64,000 nucleotides of DNA from Eustoma russellianum. Taxonomy: Eukaryota > Streptophyta > Magnoliopsida > Gentianales > Gentianaceae. The position numbers and the translations under genes were made by a program. Numbering within the stretch: position 1 is the stretch's first letter; every line of letters begins with the position of its first letter. The notes below the pieces were generated by a model that did no database searches, was not told where the DNA came from, and saw nothing but the letters and a program-made list of their open reading frames with translations. Location of the stretch: the NCBI GenBank assembly GCA_036186865.1, contig AP025066.1:13818294-13882293 (forward strand), written 5' to 3'. Of the stretch, positions 24,305 to 34,644 are shown one piece after another.

Positions 24305-24316
24305 TGGTATCAGAGC
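24305..24316 (+). other. Primer-binding site of copia copy B (initiator Met-tRNA)
   Basis: TGGTATCAGAGC, complementary to the 3' end of plant initiator Met-tRNA, lies two bases after the LTR end. It is the primer site for minus-strand cDNA synthesis. Confidence 0.92.
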
Positions 24317-24356
24317 GCAGGAATACTCACTACAAGGAATCCAACGATTCAGTGAG

Positions 24357-26268
24357 ATGGCATCCACAAATCTCAAAACCGAACAAGAAGGTATGTCGAG
24401 CCAAAGGCCTCCACTTTTTGACGGTGAGTCTTTTATTCAATGGAAACTTAGGATGAAACTTTTTCTTATGGCTATAGATATAGATCTTTGGTCAATAATT
24501 GAAGATGGTCCATATGTCCCATCTAATGTATCCACTGTAGACGGAGTTACTTTAGAAGTTATTAAAACTAGACAAGAATATACGAGTGATGATAAAAAGA
24601 AACTTAGTATGAATGCTAGGGCTATGCAATTGCTTTTAAACGGATTAAGTAAAAGTGAGTCTAGTTATGTGTCAAATTGTTCGAGTGCACAAGAAATGTG
24701 GAGAATTTTAGAAATGAAACACGAAGGCACGAGTCAAGTAAAAGAGTCAAAAATTAATATGCTCATGTCTACTCTTGAGTCTTTTAAATTGTTGCCTAAT
24801 GAGTCGATTGTAGATATGGATCTTCGTTTAACTAACATCTATAACTCTCTTGAGTCTCTTGGTAAGGCTTTTACTACGCAGGAAAAGGTACAGAAAGTCC
24901 TACGAAGCCTTCCTTCGGAATGGGACCCTAAAGTGACTGCTATAGAAGAAAGTAAGGAGACTAAATCAATAAAAATGGAAGAACTCATTGGCTCACTCAA
25001 AGTTTATGAAAACAAACTTACTATTCGGAAATCGGAATCATCTAAACAAGGTAAGACAATTGCTTTTAAATCAAATGAATACGTCTCCCCTCCCTCCGAT
25101 CACGTAGATGATAGTGATTCCGAATCGGATAATGATGATTTAATTCTATTGGCTAAAGGACTAAGAAGATTCATGAGAAAGTCATTTAGAAATAAAAACA
25201 AGGGCACTACATCTAAGAGAAATAAAAACAAGTCAAATGATAAGGACATTAAATGTTATGAATGCGGCAAACTCGGACACTTATCATATGACTGCCCAAA
25301 CAAAGAAAAGCAAACTAATAAATACCCTGACAAGGAGCGGAACAAAAATAGACTCGTCTCAGATCCTAAACAAAGGAAACGTGCACTAAAGGCCTCCACA
25401 TGGAGTGACTCATCAGACTCTGAAACTGAGACCGAAGAGGAGACCGCTCAAGTTTGCTTCGCTTCAAAGGCGTCTAATGAGGTATCATCCGATTCTGACT
25501 CTGACTCTGAACCTTCTTATGATGATCTTTTTAGTCAGTATCTTGAATTACATAAATTTACTAAGACTCTCGCAAAAGAAAAGAAACGTTTAATTGAAGA
25601 CAAGAAACTGTTAGAATCTTCTAACGAGAATCTTGTCGCTCAATTAAGCGATTCAAAGAAAGAGTCTTCATGTGTCATCACTGCATTAAAAACCGAGATC
25701 TCATCATTGACTTCTCAAAATAATGAAATGAAATCCGAGATTTCAAATTTGAAATCAAGGAATACAGACTTTAGAGAAAATGATGAAACAATTCGATACA
25801 GGGTCAAACATGCTGCATCGCATCATATTATCGCAAAAGCATGACAGTGACAAAACTGGATTGGGATACGTTGATACTAACGAAGTATCAACCAAACCAA
25901 CCAAGTTTGTTGTGTCTAAGAAAGTAGACACCCCTAAGCATCAAGTGGCGTCTAAGATGACGCAAAAAGCGCCCCCTTCCACACGCCCCACTCCCTCATA
26001 TCATGTGAAATATAACGTTGTACCATATAGATATGAGAAGAAAAGAACAATGCATACACGAAATACATATCATCCACGCACTACGCACACGCACACAAGG
26101 ACATATCAAAAGCGTCCTTCATTCAATGAGTATAGAGGAGTCCTTGGGCAAAGACCCAAAGTACATGCACCACATGTATATTATATCGCACCTTCATTCT
26201 TGCCATTTGATAGACCGAGAAGGATCACCCAAGTATGGGTACCGAAAGGTACCTTTACCAAAAGGTGA
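24357..26268 (+). pseudogene. Copia copy B gag polyprotein
   Basis: This is the capsid-nucleocapsid protein that packages element RNA in cytoplasmic particles. The ATG at 24357 is the first after the primer-binding site and starts at GAG-ATG-G. The 495-residue frame runs to 25844. It has a UBN2-type gag core (residues about 15-220, beginning RPPLFDGESFIQWKLRM), a basic Lys/Arg/Asn stretch, a zinc knuckle CYECGKLGHLSYDC at residues 300-313, an acidic Ser/Asp stretch and a predicted coiled coil at about residues 395-480. One extra base near 25794 shifts the frame; the continuation is 25780-26268, ending IxVWVPKGTFTKR. Copy A reads through the 25794 point in one frame, so the shift is specific to this copy. 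All frames stop at 26264-26278. Confidence 0.92.
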
Positions 26269-26278
26269 TTAACTAACT

Positions 26279-26704
26279 CGAAAGGACCCAAAATTAAAAG
26301 GGTACCTAAATCACCTTTTCACATTGCAGGGAGACCACTCATCAAAAGACACATCAATAAAGTGGTTCCTTGACAGTGGTTGCTCGAGGCACATGACGGG
26401 TGACCCGAGCCTGTTCTCCAAATTAAAGAAGGTCACAAAAGGCGGATCCGTGACCTTTGGAGACAACAATGAAGGCAAGATCATTGGAAAAGGTACGATT
26501 GGCAATCCGAATACACTTCAAATCTCCAACGTATTTTTGGTAAGCAACTTATCTTACAATCTTCTTAGTATTTCTCAATTTGTTGACAATGGCTTCAATG
26601 TTTGTTTTACTCACCCTTATTGCAATATAATAAATAAAAATGGAGAAGAAACCGTCTTTAAAAGGAAAACGAGAAGGAAATATCTTTACACTATCTATGG
26701 ATGA
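26279..26704 (+). pseudogene. Copia copy B protease region
   Basis: This is the retropepsin domain that would cleave the polyprotein. The frame is open from just after the stop cluster at 26264-26278 (first ATG at 26324) to 26704. The active-site motif is WFLDSGCSRHMTG, with the catalytic D-S-G intact. Downstream blocks GGSVTFGDNNEGKIIGKG and LSYNLLSISQFVDNG are typical of the copia PR to pre-integrase region. The frame ends at a two-base-equivalent shift around 26694-26710, and the GAG-pre-integrase segment continues at once in another frame. Translation cannot be continuous from gag without readthrough, splicing or correction of the sequence. Confidence 0.9.
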
Positions 26705-28497
26705 TTGTAGTAGACGCTAAAGTTAAATGTTTTATGTCAAATGAACCCAATGTGAATTTGTGGCATAGACGTTTAGGACACATAGGTATTTCTACACTAG
26801 AAAAATTGCAACGAAAGAACCTAGTACGGGGATTGCCTACGCTTGATTTAGACAACTTTCAGTTGTGTGAATCTTGCATAAAAGGCAAACAAACACGTGA
26901 GTCACTTAAGCCTAAAAATGAGATAAGCACGACTAGAATACTAGAACTATTGCATATCGATTTGTTTGGTCCTAGTCGCACTACAAGCCTTGGTGGGCGT
27001 CACTATGCATGCGTGATTGTTGATGACTTTTCTCGTTATACTTGGACTTTATTTCTTGCACATAAAGATGATAGCGCCGTAGAAATTGCTAAATTAATTA
27101 AACAACTTGAAAATCAATACGGCGTAAATGTGAAAAGAATAAGAAGCGATAGAGGCGGTGAATTTAAAAATAAAGAGATGATTTCGTTTTGTGAAGAAAA
27201 AGGAATTAAACATGAGTTTTCGCCACCTAGAACTCCACAATTAAATGGAGTAGTAGTAGTAGAAAGAAAGAATCGCACACTACAAGAAATCGCTAGAACC
27301 ATGCTTTGCGAAAATAAATTGCCTAGATTTCTGTGGGCGGAAGCCGTAAATTGTGCATGCTATATTGTAAATCGCCTATCTATAAGAAAGAAAATAAACA
27401 AGACGCCTTACGAAATTTTGAATGATCGCATGCCTAAGATTGATTATTTTCGTGTGTTTGGATGCAAATGCTTTGTCTTGAATACAAAAGATAATTTAGA
27501 TAAATTTGAATCCAAATCAATTGAGTGCATTTTTGTTGGGTATTCCATAAATTCAAAAGCATATAGATGTTATGATCCTCTCACTAGACAAATCATAGAA
27601 TCTATTCATGTTAAATTCAATGAATTTGGAGAGATTGATAAAGATAAGGAATATGACGATGATTTTGAATTGAAACCCGTTTTGGATGAAGATAATGATT
27701 CTTTTGATATGCATGAGATGAATGAGACACTAGAAATGCATGATCATATAGAAATGCATGATAACTTAGAAAATAATCAACCAAGATGGCATAGAGATCA
27801 CCCACATGATCTCATCATAGGCGACATCACTCACGGTGTGCGACCACGTAGAAGAATCACTTCGGATGAAATAAATGAATTTCATGCTATGATTTCTGAA
27901 ATTGAGCCCAAAAATGTGCATGATGCTTTGAGTGATTCATCTTGGATTGATGCTATGCATGACGAACTTAATCAATTCGTTAGAAATGATGTATGGGATT
28001 TAGTGCCACGACCACAAGATAAGACAATAATAGGCACAAAGTGGGTATTTAGGAATAAAATGAATGAAGAAGGAAAGGTCGTTAGAAATAAAGCAAGACT
28101 CGTAGCTCAAGGATATAATCAAGAAGAAGGAATAGACTACGATGAAACATTTGCACCCGTAGCACGTTTAGAAGCTATACGACTCTTACTTGCTATTGCT
28201 TGCATGAAAGATTTTAAATTGTATCAAATGGACGTCAAAAGTGCTTTTCTAAACGGATTCATACAAGAAGAAGTATACGTGAAGCAACCACCCGGTTTTG
28301 AAGATTTGAAACATCCAGATCACGTGTACAAACTAAAGAAGGCACTATATGGCCTAAAGCAAGCGCCGAGAGCATGGTATGATCGTTTTGCTACTTTCCT
28401 TTTAGAAAATAATTTTAAACGTGGTACTATAGATAGTACACTATTTTTGAAACAAGAAAAAATCAGATTTACTTATTATTCAAATCTACGTAGATGA
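26701..28497 (+). pseudogene. Copia copy B integrase and N-terminal reverse transcriptase
   Basis: An open frame of 598 residues. It begins with the GAG-pre-integrase segment (LWHRRLGHIGIS, then CESCIKGKQ at residues about 20-70). The integrase core follows, with catalytic Asp in LHIDLFGPSR, Asp in SDRGGEF and Glu in ERKNRTLQE. A run of four Val before that Glu gives 37 residues between the second Asp and Glu where 35 is the rule. Then come the C-terminal integrase segment (VFGCKCFVLNTKDN) and RT with IIGTKWVFRNK, ARLVAQGYNQEEGIDYDETFAPV, MDVKSAFLNGFIQEEVY and ALYGLKQAPRAWYDRF. The frame is lost at an A-run (28457-28462), just before the YVDD box. These enzymes make and integrate the element cDNA. 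Confidence 0.93.
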
Positions 28498-29189
28498 CAT
28501 TATTTTCGGTTCTACCTCACATAGACTCGTTAAAGATTTTGAAAATTGTATGAAAGCTGAATTTGAAATGTCTATGGTTGGTGAACTTAATTATTTTCTT
28601 GGCTTGCAGATTAAGCAAACGAGTAAAGGAATTCATATAAGCCAAGCTAAGTATGTAAATGATATGATCAAGAAGTTCAATTTTGAAAATTTGAAACCAT
28701 CCCCCACGCCTATGAGTGTTACTACTAAATTAGACAAAGACGAACATGGTAAAGACGTTGATAATGGATTATATCGATCTATGATAGGTTCTTTACTATA
28801 TTTAACTGCTAGTAGGCCTGACATCATGTTTAGCGTATGCATGTGTGCTCGTTTTCAAAGTCAACCTAAGGTGTCACACTTAAATGCGGGTGGTAAAAAG
28901 AATATTCCGTTATATTAAGCACACGCCCACCTTAGGTATTTGGTATGATAAGGACTCTACATTCGACTTACATGCTTACACTGATGCAGATTATGGTGGC
29001 TGCAAGATAGATAGAAAAAGCACGAGCGGAACTTGCCAATTTATAGGAAATTCCCTTATTTCATGGTTTTCCAAAAAGCAAGCAAGTGTTGCTTTGTCCA
29101 CTACTGAGGCTGAGTATATGGCTCTTAGCCTTTGTTGCACACAGTTGTTGTGGATAAAACAACAACTTTCGGACTTGGAATTACCGTAG
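28463..29189 (+). pseudogene. Copia copy B RT C-terminus and RNase H
   Basis: The catalytic IYVDDIIFG lies at about 28484-28510, one frame off the preceding ORF. The frame 28550-28918 gives VGELNYFLGLQIKQTSKG and MIGSLLYLTASRPDIMF. After one extra G in the ggg at 28888-28890, the RNase H part follows in 28884-29189: TDADYGGCKIDRKSTSGT, LISWFSKKQASVALSTTEAEY, with catalytic Asp and Glu residues visible. The frame ends at a stop (29187-29189), short of the usual C-terminus, and the N gap starts 22 bases later. The C-terminal part of RNase H is therefore missing from the assembly. Confidence 0.9.
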
Positions 29190-29210
29190 ATAAAATTCCT
29201 ATATATTGTG

Positions 29211-29220
29211 NNNNNNNNNN
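29211..29220. other. Assembly gap (10 N)
   Basis: Ten N join the RNase H region of copy B directly to a point about 2.45 kb into its 3' LTR (29221 equals about 23699 in the 5' LTR). By comparison with the 5' LTR, roughly 2.5 kb or more is hidden, so the gap size shown is nominal. Confidence 0.95.
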
Positions 29221-29817
29221 AACGATTTCCAAAAATTATAAAAATTTCCAGAAACATACATAAACGTTCTAGGGTTAATTTGGCACAAGTTTCAACCCTT
29301 TTGGACAAGTATAGGTCAGTCAAACATCAAAAGTTCTGAGACTAGTGCAGTCTGATTTTCAGACTTGCAAAGGTTGAGACTTTGGTTGTATTTGACCTAC
29401 TTCCCAAAAGAATTTTCAAAAACTGTTTCAACCCATTTAAATATAGTGTGTGAGGAGTTATTGGTCAAATTTTCAGATCATTTGGACATTCACACAAATA
29501 GGAATTAATTTTTCAAAACCATCTACCGTTTCTGGCAGATTTGCACAATTGAGTGCCCCAACGGTTTTTTTGAAGGGGTTAATAGGTTGAATTTTGATTT
29601 GAAATTTTTAGGGGACCATCATAACATCTGAGGCTAAGTTCTCTCAAAATTTCATAATTTTTGGAGACCTCTAACCTGGTTTTAAAACAGGTCCTGAAAC
29701 AGAAATCTGTTTTTCAGACTTGAATTGTTCAAGTTTTAAAGAAATTTTAAAAAAGCACACTTTTCCGCACCATCTATTCAACCCCCCCCCCTTCTAGTGG
29801 TTCTTGCAGATCCTACA
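29221..29817 (+). repeat. 3' LTR of copia copy B (distal part only)
   Basis: It matches 23700-24302 almost base for base and ends GATCCTACA, then the duplication tgcct. The first 350 bases look identical. Beyond that, differences are mainly homopolymer length changes and a small deletion. Confidence 0.93.
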
Positions 29818-29824
29818 TGCCTAC

Positions 29825-29836
29825 GCTCTGATACCA
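29825..29836 (-). other. Primer-binding site of copia copy A
   Basis: The complement reads TGGTATCAGAGC, two bases from the 5' LTR that starts at 29839 on the plus strand. Copy B inserted 7-11 bases downstream of it. Confidence 0.9.
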
Positions 29837-29838
29837 CT

Positions 29839-32497
29839 TTTAGGACCTAAGAGGCACCAATTGAAGGGGGGGATTGAATAGTGGGTGCGAAAATTTGGTC
29901 TTTAAAATATTTTGATCCAAAAACCCAACTTCTGAAAATAGTTTCTGTTTTCAGATCTTGATTTAAAATGTTTGAAAGACCAGGTTATAGACCTTCAAAA
30001 TTCTGAAATTTGGAGAGATTCTACTCTCAGATGTTCTGAGTATCCCTAACAATTTCAGATTAAAATGCAACCTATAACCCTTTTGAAAATACGTTAGTGG
30101 TCAGATTGCACGAATGTGCCAGAAACAGTACTCCAATTTGAAAATTTTATTCCGATTAATTCGGGACTCCAAATTGTCTGAACATTTAATGAAAAAACCC
30201 CTTAAGATGTTTATTTTTTATGGTTGGAAACATTTTGAAAAATTCCTTTGGAAAGTAAGTCCAAATACGTTGATGTTTCTCAACCTTTGCAAGTCTGAAA
30301 ATCAGATTGCACTAGTCTCAGAACTATTAAGGTTTGATTTGACTTATATTTGTCCAAATGGGTTGAAAACTTTGCGCTAAATGAAATCTAAGAGGTGTGG
30401 CTATGTTTCTGGAATGATTATTGAAATTCATTTGATTTTTTTTTGCTATTGCAATGAAAACAATGCAAAGTGCTGGAAACTGAAAGTAAAATGCTGAAAG
30501 TAATGACACAAGAATTTTTATACTGGTTTGGTTAACACAACCTTACTCCAGTCTTCGAGGACACCTTCCTCGGTTATCACTAATCACAAAAAAACAACTT
30601 ACCACAAGGGTTGTTAGAGTTACACACCAACTCCAACCCATCGATCACGAACACCACCACTGAACGGAATAAAGGTTTGATCACACCTTGATCAATCCTT
30701 TTACAATAATTGGAATGTACATGGTGGTCTAATCAAATCCTATTCAATATATTGAATATAAGAACAATAGGCTTGAGAGAAGAAGAAAAGAAAGAAATGT
30801 AGAAGAAGAGAGTAGAAGACACTTTTGCACTTGTGAGATTATGAGAATTGTCTTGCATTTGTTTGGCTCTTTTCTCTTCCTTTTATTTGGTCTTGGCCGC
30901 CCCCTAGGGCTTCTCCTCCATCTTGAGAATTCTCTTTTAAGTCCGTAGAAAAATGCCTTGTATAGATGTGACACCATCTTGCTTACTTGGCACATCTTGA
31001 TTGGATGAATGTCTTGGCTTTGCTTACTTGGCACTCCTTGATTGGATGAGTCTTGTAATCATTTAGTGGCTGTAAAAATCTGAGAATAAAATGAAAAACA
31101 TGTGCCAAATAAAGTTCAAAACATTGCCAAATATTCTACAATCAATCCCTTCAAATTGGAATCAAATTTGATCACCAATCAAGACCAAAAATCGGCCACA
31201 CCATAGTCTCACATGCTGAATTTTCAGCATGTGTTCATTTGCTAGAAAGTTTGAATGTTACCTTGTGTAGCTTCCTCCATTATGTCACTAACCTTGTGTG
31301 TCTTATTCTCCACCAATTGAGATGCCAACTAAGCTCCACCAAGGCTGTAGTAGGCGTGTATGAAGTCTGAACATGTTTTGAATTTTATTTTTGTAAACTT
31401 TGTAAAATAGTGCACAATAATTACACATGTATGGTATATTCCAATAAGCCCTAATTTGAATATTCTAGTACACTTAATTTGTATTGAATATGTAAAAAGT
31501 GTCTAGATACATGTTACATGTCGTGCAAAAATGTTCCATATGTTGTGCTCGTAGAAAAAAACTGAATTTTCGACTTTCGCCGATTACGCAATTTTTCTCC
31601 GATTAAATTCAAACTTTTTGCACATGTTATATATATTATGTCACACATAATATACATAAAATAAATTAAATATTTAGCTCATAAGGGCTGAGACATAGGC
31701 GCCCACATGTGACAAAATAAGTTGAATTTGAAATCTCCATAATTTGGCCTTAATTGGGGGTGATTTGTGTGTGCCAACATGGAATGATTCTATGGCTGAG
31801 TGTACAATGTTAGCCACGAAATTTGTGACCATTTTTGAATTGTAGGGGCTGGCCATCTATATATGGCAGTACGTGACACGTTGGGGAAGTAACGTAGTCA
31901 CCCGATAAGACAATTTTTGGTTTATAACCTTGTAATGTGTCGTTATAATTTTGTCATCACCATGACTTATATCATTATGATATAAGACCTGAATGTACTC
32001 ATAAATATGAGGTAAGTATAGTGGTGTGACGTTGACGTATGTTCGTAATATATGTAACGTGTCGGTAGTACGTCAGAATACATGTGTATTGTGCCTTTTT
32101 AAAAAAATCTGAATATATATATATAATATATATAAAAATGTGTGAATAGATGTAGAAGGAGACTTTCCATTTCCATGTCTGTTTCTGTCATGCCTTCTCG
32201 AAATGTATCTTCATTTATTGAACTACTTAATTCATTTAACTAAGTACTTCACTTAATGAACTAGTTTAGTTTCATTAATGGTGGGCACCTGAAAATAGTT
32301 CAAACACAACAAATGTTTGCCATTTGATGTAAGCTTTAAAGCTTCATGGCTTGTTAGTACGGCAACATTATATATAAAGTATATAAGGTAAGTTTGTCGC
32401 AAAAACGTGTCAATTAATAAATTGTGTCATGCATTTCTTAAACACGCGTTATTTAAATCATGCATTTTATGAACACTCAGACCACTTTTTCTCAACA
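29839..32497 (-). repeat. 5' LTR of copia copy A
   Basis: The plus-strand ends are tttaggacct and tctcaaca. It aligns with 11451-14174 throughout. The terminal TG/CA at the 29839 end is altered (ttt where copy B has tgt). It carries one tgctgaa-ttttcagca palindrome (31210-31233) where copy B has three. Short ORFs inside are not genes. Confidence 0.88.
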
Positions 32498-32881
32498 GAA
32501 CTTACCACTTATATTGGTATGACTTCCATGGTTCATAAAGTTGAAAAGATTGAGAGACAACTCAAGGTAAAACCCTTTACATCTAGTTTATCTTTTCGAG
32601 CTAGTTCTTCATCCTATCCAAGAGTGCCGCCTAGGACAAATCAAGGCACAAGTTTCAGACCAATTGCACCTCAAGGACATGGGCTCCAAGGCAAGACTCA
32701 GCCAAATCAAAGGCCACCTCAACCACGACAACAAAACTTGGACAAAGGGAAAAACAAGGTTGAAGGTAACATTTCTAATTCCACTACTAGATTTAGAGAC
32801 ATTCAATGCTTTAAATGTATAGGTATAGGTCATTTTGCAAATCAATGTCTCAACCCTAAGCATATCATGTTCATTGAATAG
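32498..32881 (+). pseudogene. Gypsy gag, C-terminal part
   Basis: The frame enters from the copia LTR and is gag-like from TTYIGMTSMVHKVEKIERQL onward. A Pro/Gln-rich linker and a zinc knuckle CFKCIGIGHFANQC near residues 131-144 of the open frame follow. The knuckle keeps C-x2-C-x4-H-x4-C. An in-frame TAG ends it at 32881, but the acidic gag tail continues in the same frame (SNEYYSDDEEEEHINVQ), so the stop looks premature. The N-terminal gag is missing at the junction with copia A. Confidence 0.8.
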
Positions 32882-33049
32882 TCTAATGAATATTATTCTG
32901 ATGATGAGGAAGAGGAACATATTAATGTTCAGGAAAATCATGATGAAAATGAGGAAAGTGTTAGTGAGGATGAAGAACTTGCATCAAAAGAACACTTTGT
33001 TGTTAGAAGAGCTCTTAATGCACATGTTAAGATTGATGAACAAAATCAA

Positions 33050-33792
33050 CACAGATACAACATTTTTCATATCCATTGCATGGTTAAAGAGAAAGTTTGT
33101 ATTTTGATTATTGACCTGGATCCTGTACTAATGTGGCAAGTGTTGAACTTGTTAGAAAACTTGATTTGCCATTACTCAATCACCCACACCCTTACAAACT
33201 ATCTTGGTTGGATGATTGTGGAGAAGTAATTGTTAGCAAACAAGTTTTGATCTCATTGTCTATTGGTGGGTATAAAGATGATACCTTATGTGATGTAGCT
33301 CCTATGCATGCAAGTCATATCCTTTTAGGTAGACCATGGCAATTTGATAAGAAAGTTACTTATGATGGATACTTGAATAAGTATTCATTCCGGTTTAACA
33401 ATAAGTTGTTTAAGCTATATGCATTACCCCTGCACAAGGTATTTTAATATCAAAAGAGAATGTGTAAGAACAGGAATGATCATAAGGAGAAAGAGGCAGA
33501 AAAGAAATTTCTAGAATGTATTAAGAGTGAAAGAAAGAAAAATGGGTCTAAAGGCAAAGAGATAGTAAACATTGATGAAGGCAAATCTCAAAAGAAATTT
33601 GCTTGCATTGCCAAACCAAGTGAAGTGTCACAAGTCATAAACTCAAAGAAAACTGTCTATGTTTTAATGTTTAAGGAGTCTCTGTTTTCTATGAGTGAAT
33701 TACCCTCCACTTTGCCTAGTGGAGATGTATCTTTGCTTGATGAGTTTCAGGGCTGTTTCCTAAAGAAGAACTATCTGGTTTGCCGCCTTTAA
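33050..33792 (+). pseudogene. Gypsy protease and linker to RT
   Basis: The protease begins around 33050 with RYNIFHIHCMVKEKVCILIID and is frame-shifted just at the active-site segment near 33115-33125. It continues at 33133-33447 with VELVRKLDLPLLNHPHPYKL, ISLSIGGYKDDTLCDV and ASHILLGRPWQFDKKV, which match gypsy retropepsins of this type. After a stop, a Lys-rich linker frame (33460-33792) leads toward RT and ends in LLDEFQGCF, the usual pre-RT segment. The protease is inactive because the catalytic loop is split by the shift. Confidence 0.8.
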
Positions 33793-33799
33793 GAGAAAT

Positions 33800-34644
33800 T
33801 GAGCAATAAATAGACTTCATACTTGGTGCTATCTTTGCCTAATAGGCCATCCTACAGAGCAAACCCTATTAAAACGAAGGAAATTCAATGCCAAGTAGAA
33901 GAACTCTTGGCCAAAGGATAGGTGAGGAAAAGTATGAGTCTTTGTGTTGTTCCTATAATTGTTGTACCAAAGAGAGATGATACATGGAGGATTTGTACTG
34001 ATTGTAGAGCCATCAACAAGATAACTGTAAAATACAGGTACCCTATTCCTAGACTTGATGATATGCTTGATGAATTGCACGGTGCTAAGTATTTTACCAA
34101 GATTAATCTTAAAAGTGATTACTTTCAAGTACTCATTAGAGAAGGTGATGAATGGAAAATTGCATTTAAGACTAAGTTTGGATTGTATGAGTGGTTAGTC
34201 ATGCAATTTGGCTTAACTAATGCACCTAGTACTTTCATGAGATTAATGAATGAAGTCTTACGTGCATTCATTGGAAAATTTGTTGTTGTGTACTTCAATG
34301 ATATCTTGATTTACTCTAAGTCTTTGCATGAACACATAGGCCATCTAAGAAGTGTTTTTGAAGCGTTGAAGAAAGAATAATTATATGAAAATTTCAAGAA
34401 ATGTTATTTTTATATGGAAAAAGTTGTGTTTCTAGGGTTTGTGATTAGTGCAAATGGAATTAAAATGGACCAAGATAAAGTGAACTCAATTTTAGAATGG
34501 CACCACAATTGTTGGAGAGGTGAGAAGCTTTCATGGGTTGGATAGTTTCTATAGAAGATTTGTTAAGGACTTTTTCACTATTGCTGCACCTTTGAATGAG
34601 ATTGTTAAAAGGGACGTAGGATTTCAATGGACAGAGTCACAACA
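33800..34644 (+). pseudogene. Gypsy reverse transcriptase (dead: YFND)
   Basis: The pre-RT segment YRANPIKTKEIQ is near 33850-33880 and a stop falls at 33919-33921. The frame 33922-34380 then carries VVPKRDDTWRICTDCRAINK, YPIPRLDDMLDELHGAKYF, KINLKSDYFQVLI and FGLTNAPSTFMRLMNEVL. The catalytic box reads VVVYFNDILIYS (34285-34320), so the first Asp of the Y-x-D-D pair is Asn, which would abolish polymerisation. A TAA at 34378-34380 is followed by continuing homology to RSFHGLDSFYRRFVKDF and FQWTESQ at 34635, where the solo LTR inserts. Confidence 0.9.

Larger units (their letters stand above)
21249..29817 (+). mobile_element. Ty1/copia element copy B (SIRE-like), near full length
   Basis: This is a plus-strand element with 5' LTR (21249-24302), primer-binding site, gag, protease, integrase, RT, RNase H, an assembly gap (29211-29220) and the end of its 3' LTR (29221-29817). 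Target duplications tgcct flank it. It lies in copia copy A, head-to-head with its own family. Domain order gag-PR-IN-RT-RH is that of copia. Catalytic motifs of PR and RT are intact. The frame is interrupted at about 25794, 26268, 26694-26710, 28457-28462 and 28888-28890, mostly by single-base differences. The gap hides the end of RNase H, the polypurine tract and most of the 3' LTR. It is the youngest-looking element in the window. Confidence 0.95.
11451..32497 (-). mobile_element. Ty1/copia element copy A (SIRE-like), with two nested insertions
   Basis: A minus-strand copia element spans this interval. Its 3' LTR is 11451-14174, followed rightward by a polypurine tract, RNase H, RT, integrase, protease, gag, the primer-binding site at 29825-29836 and the 5' LTR at 29839-32497. 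It was split by a solo gypsy-type LTR (17133-18972) and by copia copy B (21249-29817). Removing copy B and one copy of its tgcct duplication restores a leader that aligns base for base with copy B's own leader, which establishes the nesting. The flanks do not match: aagtt in LINE DNA on the left, gaact in gypsy gag on the right. The pol frames are broken. Lineage assignment (SIRE-like) rests on gag and RT similarity and is moderate. Confidence 0.9.

Noticed and set aside
25405..25593. Second-frame ORF inside copia gag
   Set aside because: It overlaps the well-supported gag frame and has no motif. It is a shadow ORF.
26264..26330. Short intron between gag and protease of copia B
   Set aside because: GT...AG borders can be drawn, but about 66 bases is short for a plant intron and the acceptor is not conserved in copy A. 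I kept only the stop cluster as an observation.
28991..29323. 110-residue minus-strand ORF crossing the N gap
   Set aside because: It runs through undetermined bases and is antisense to the copia RNase H.
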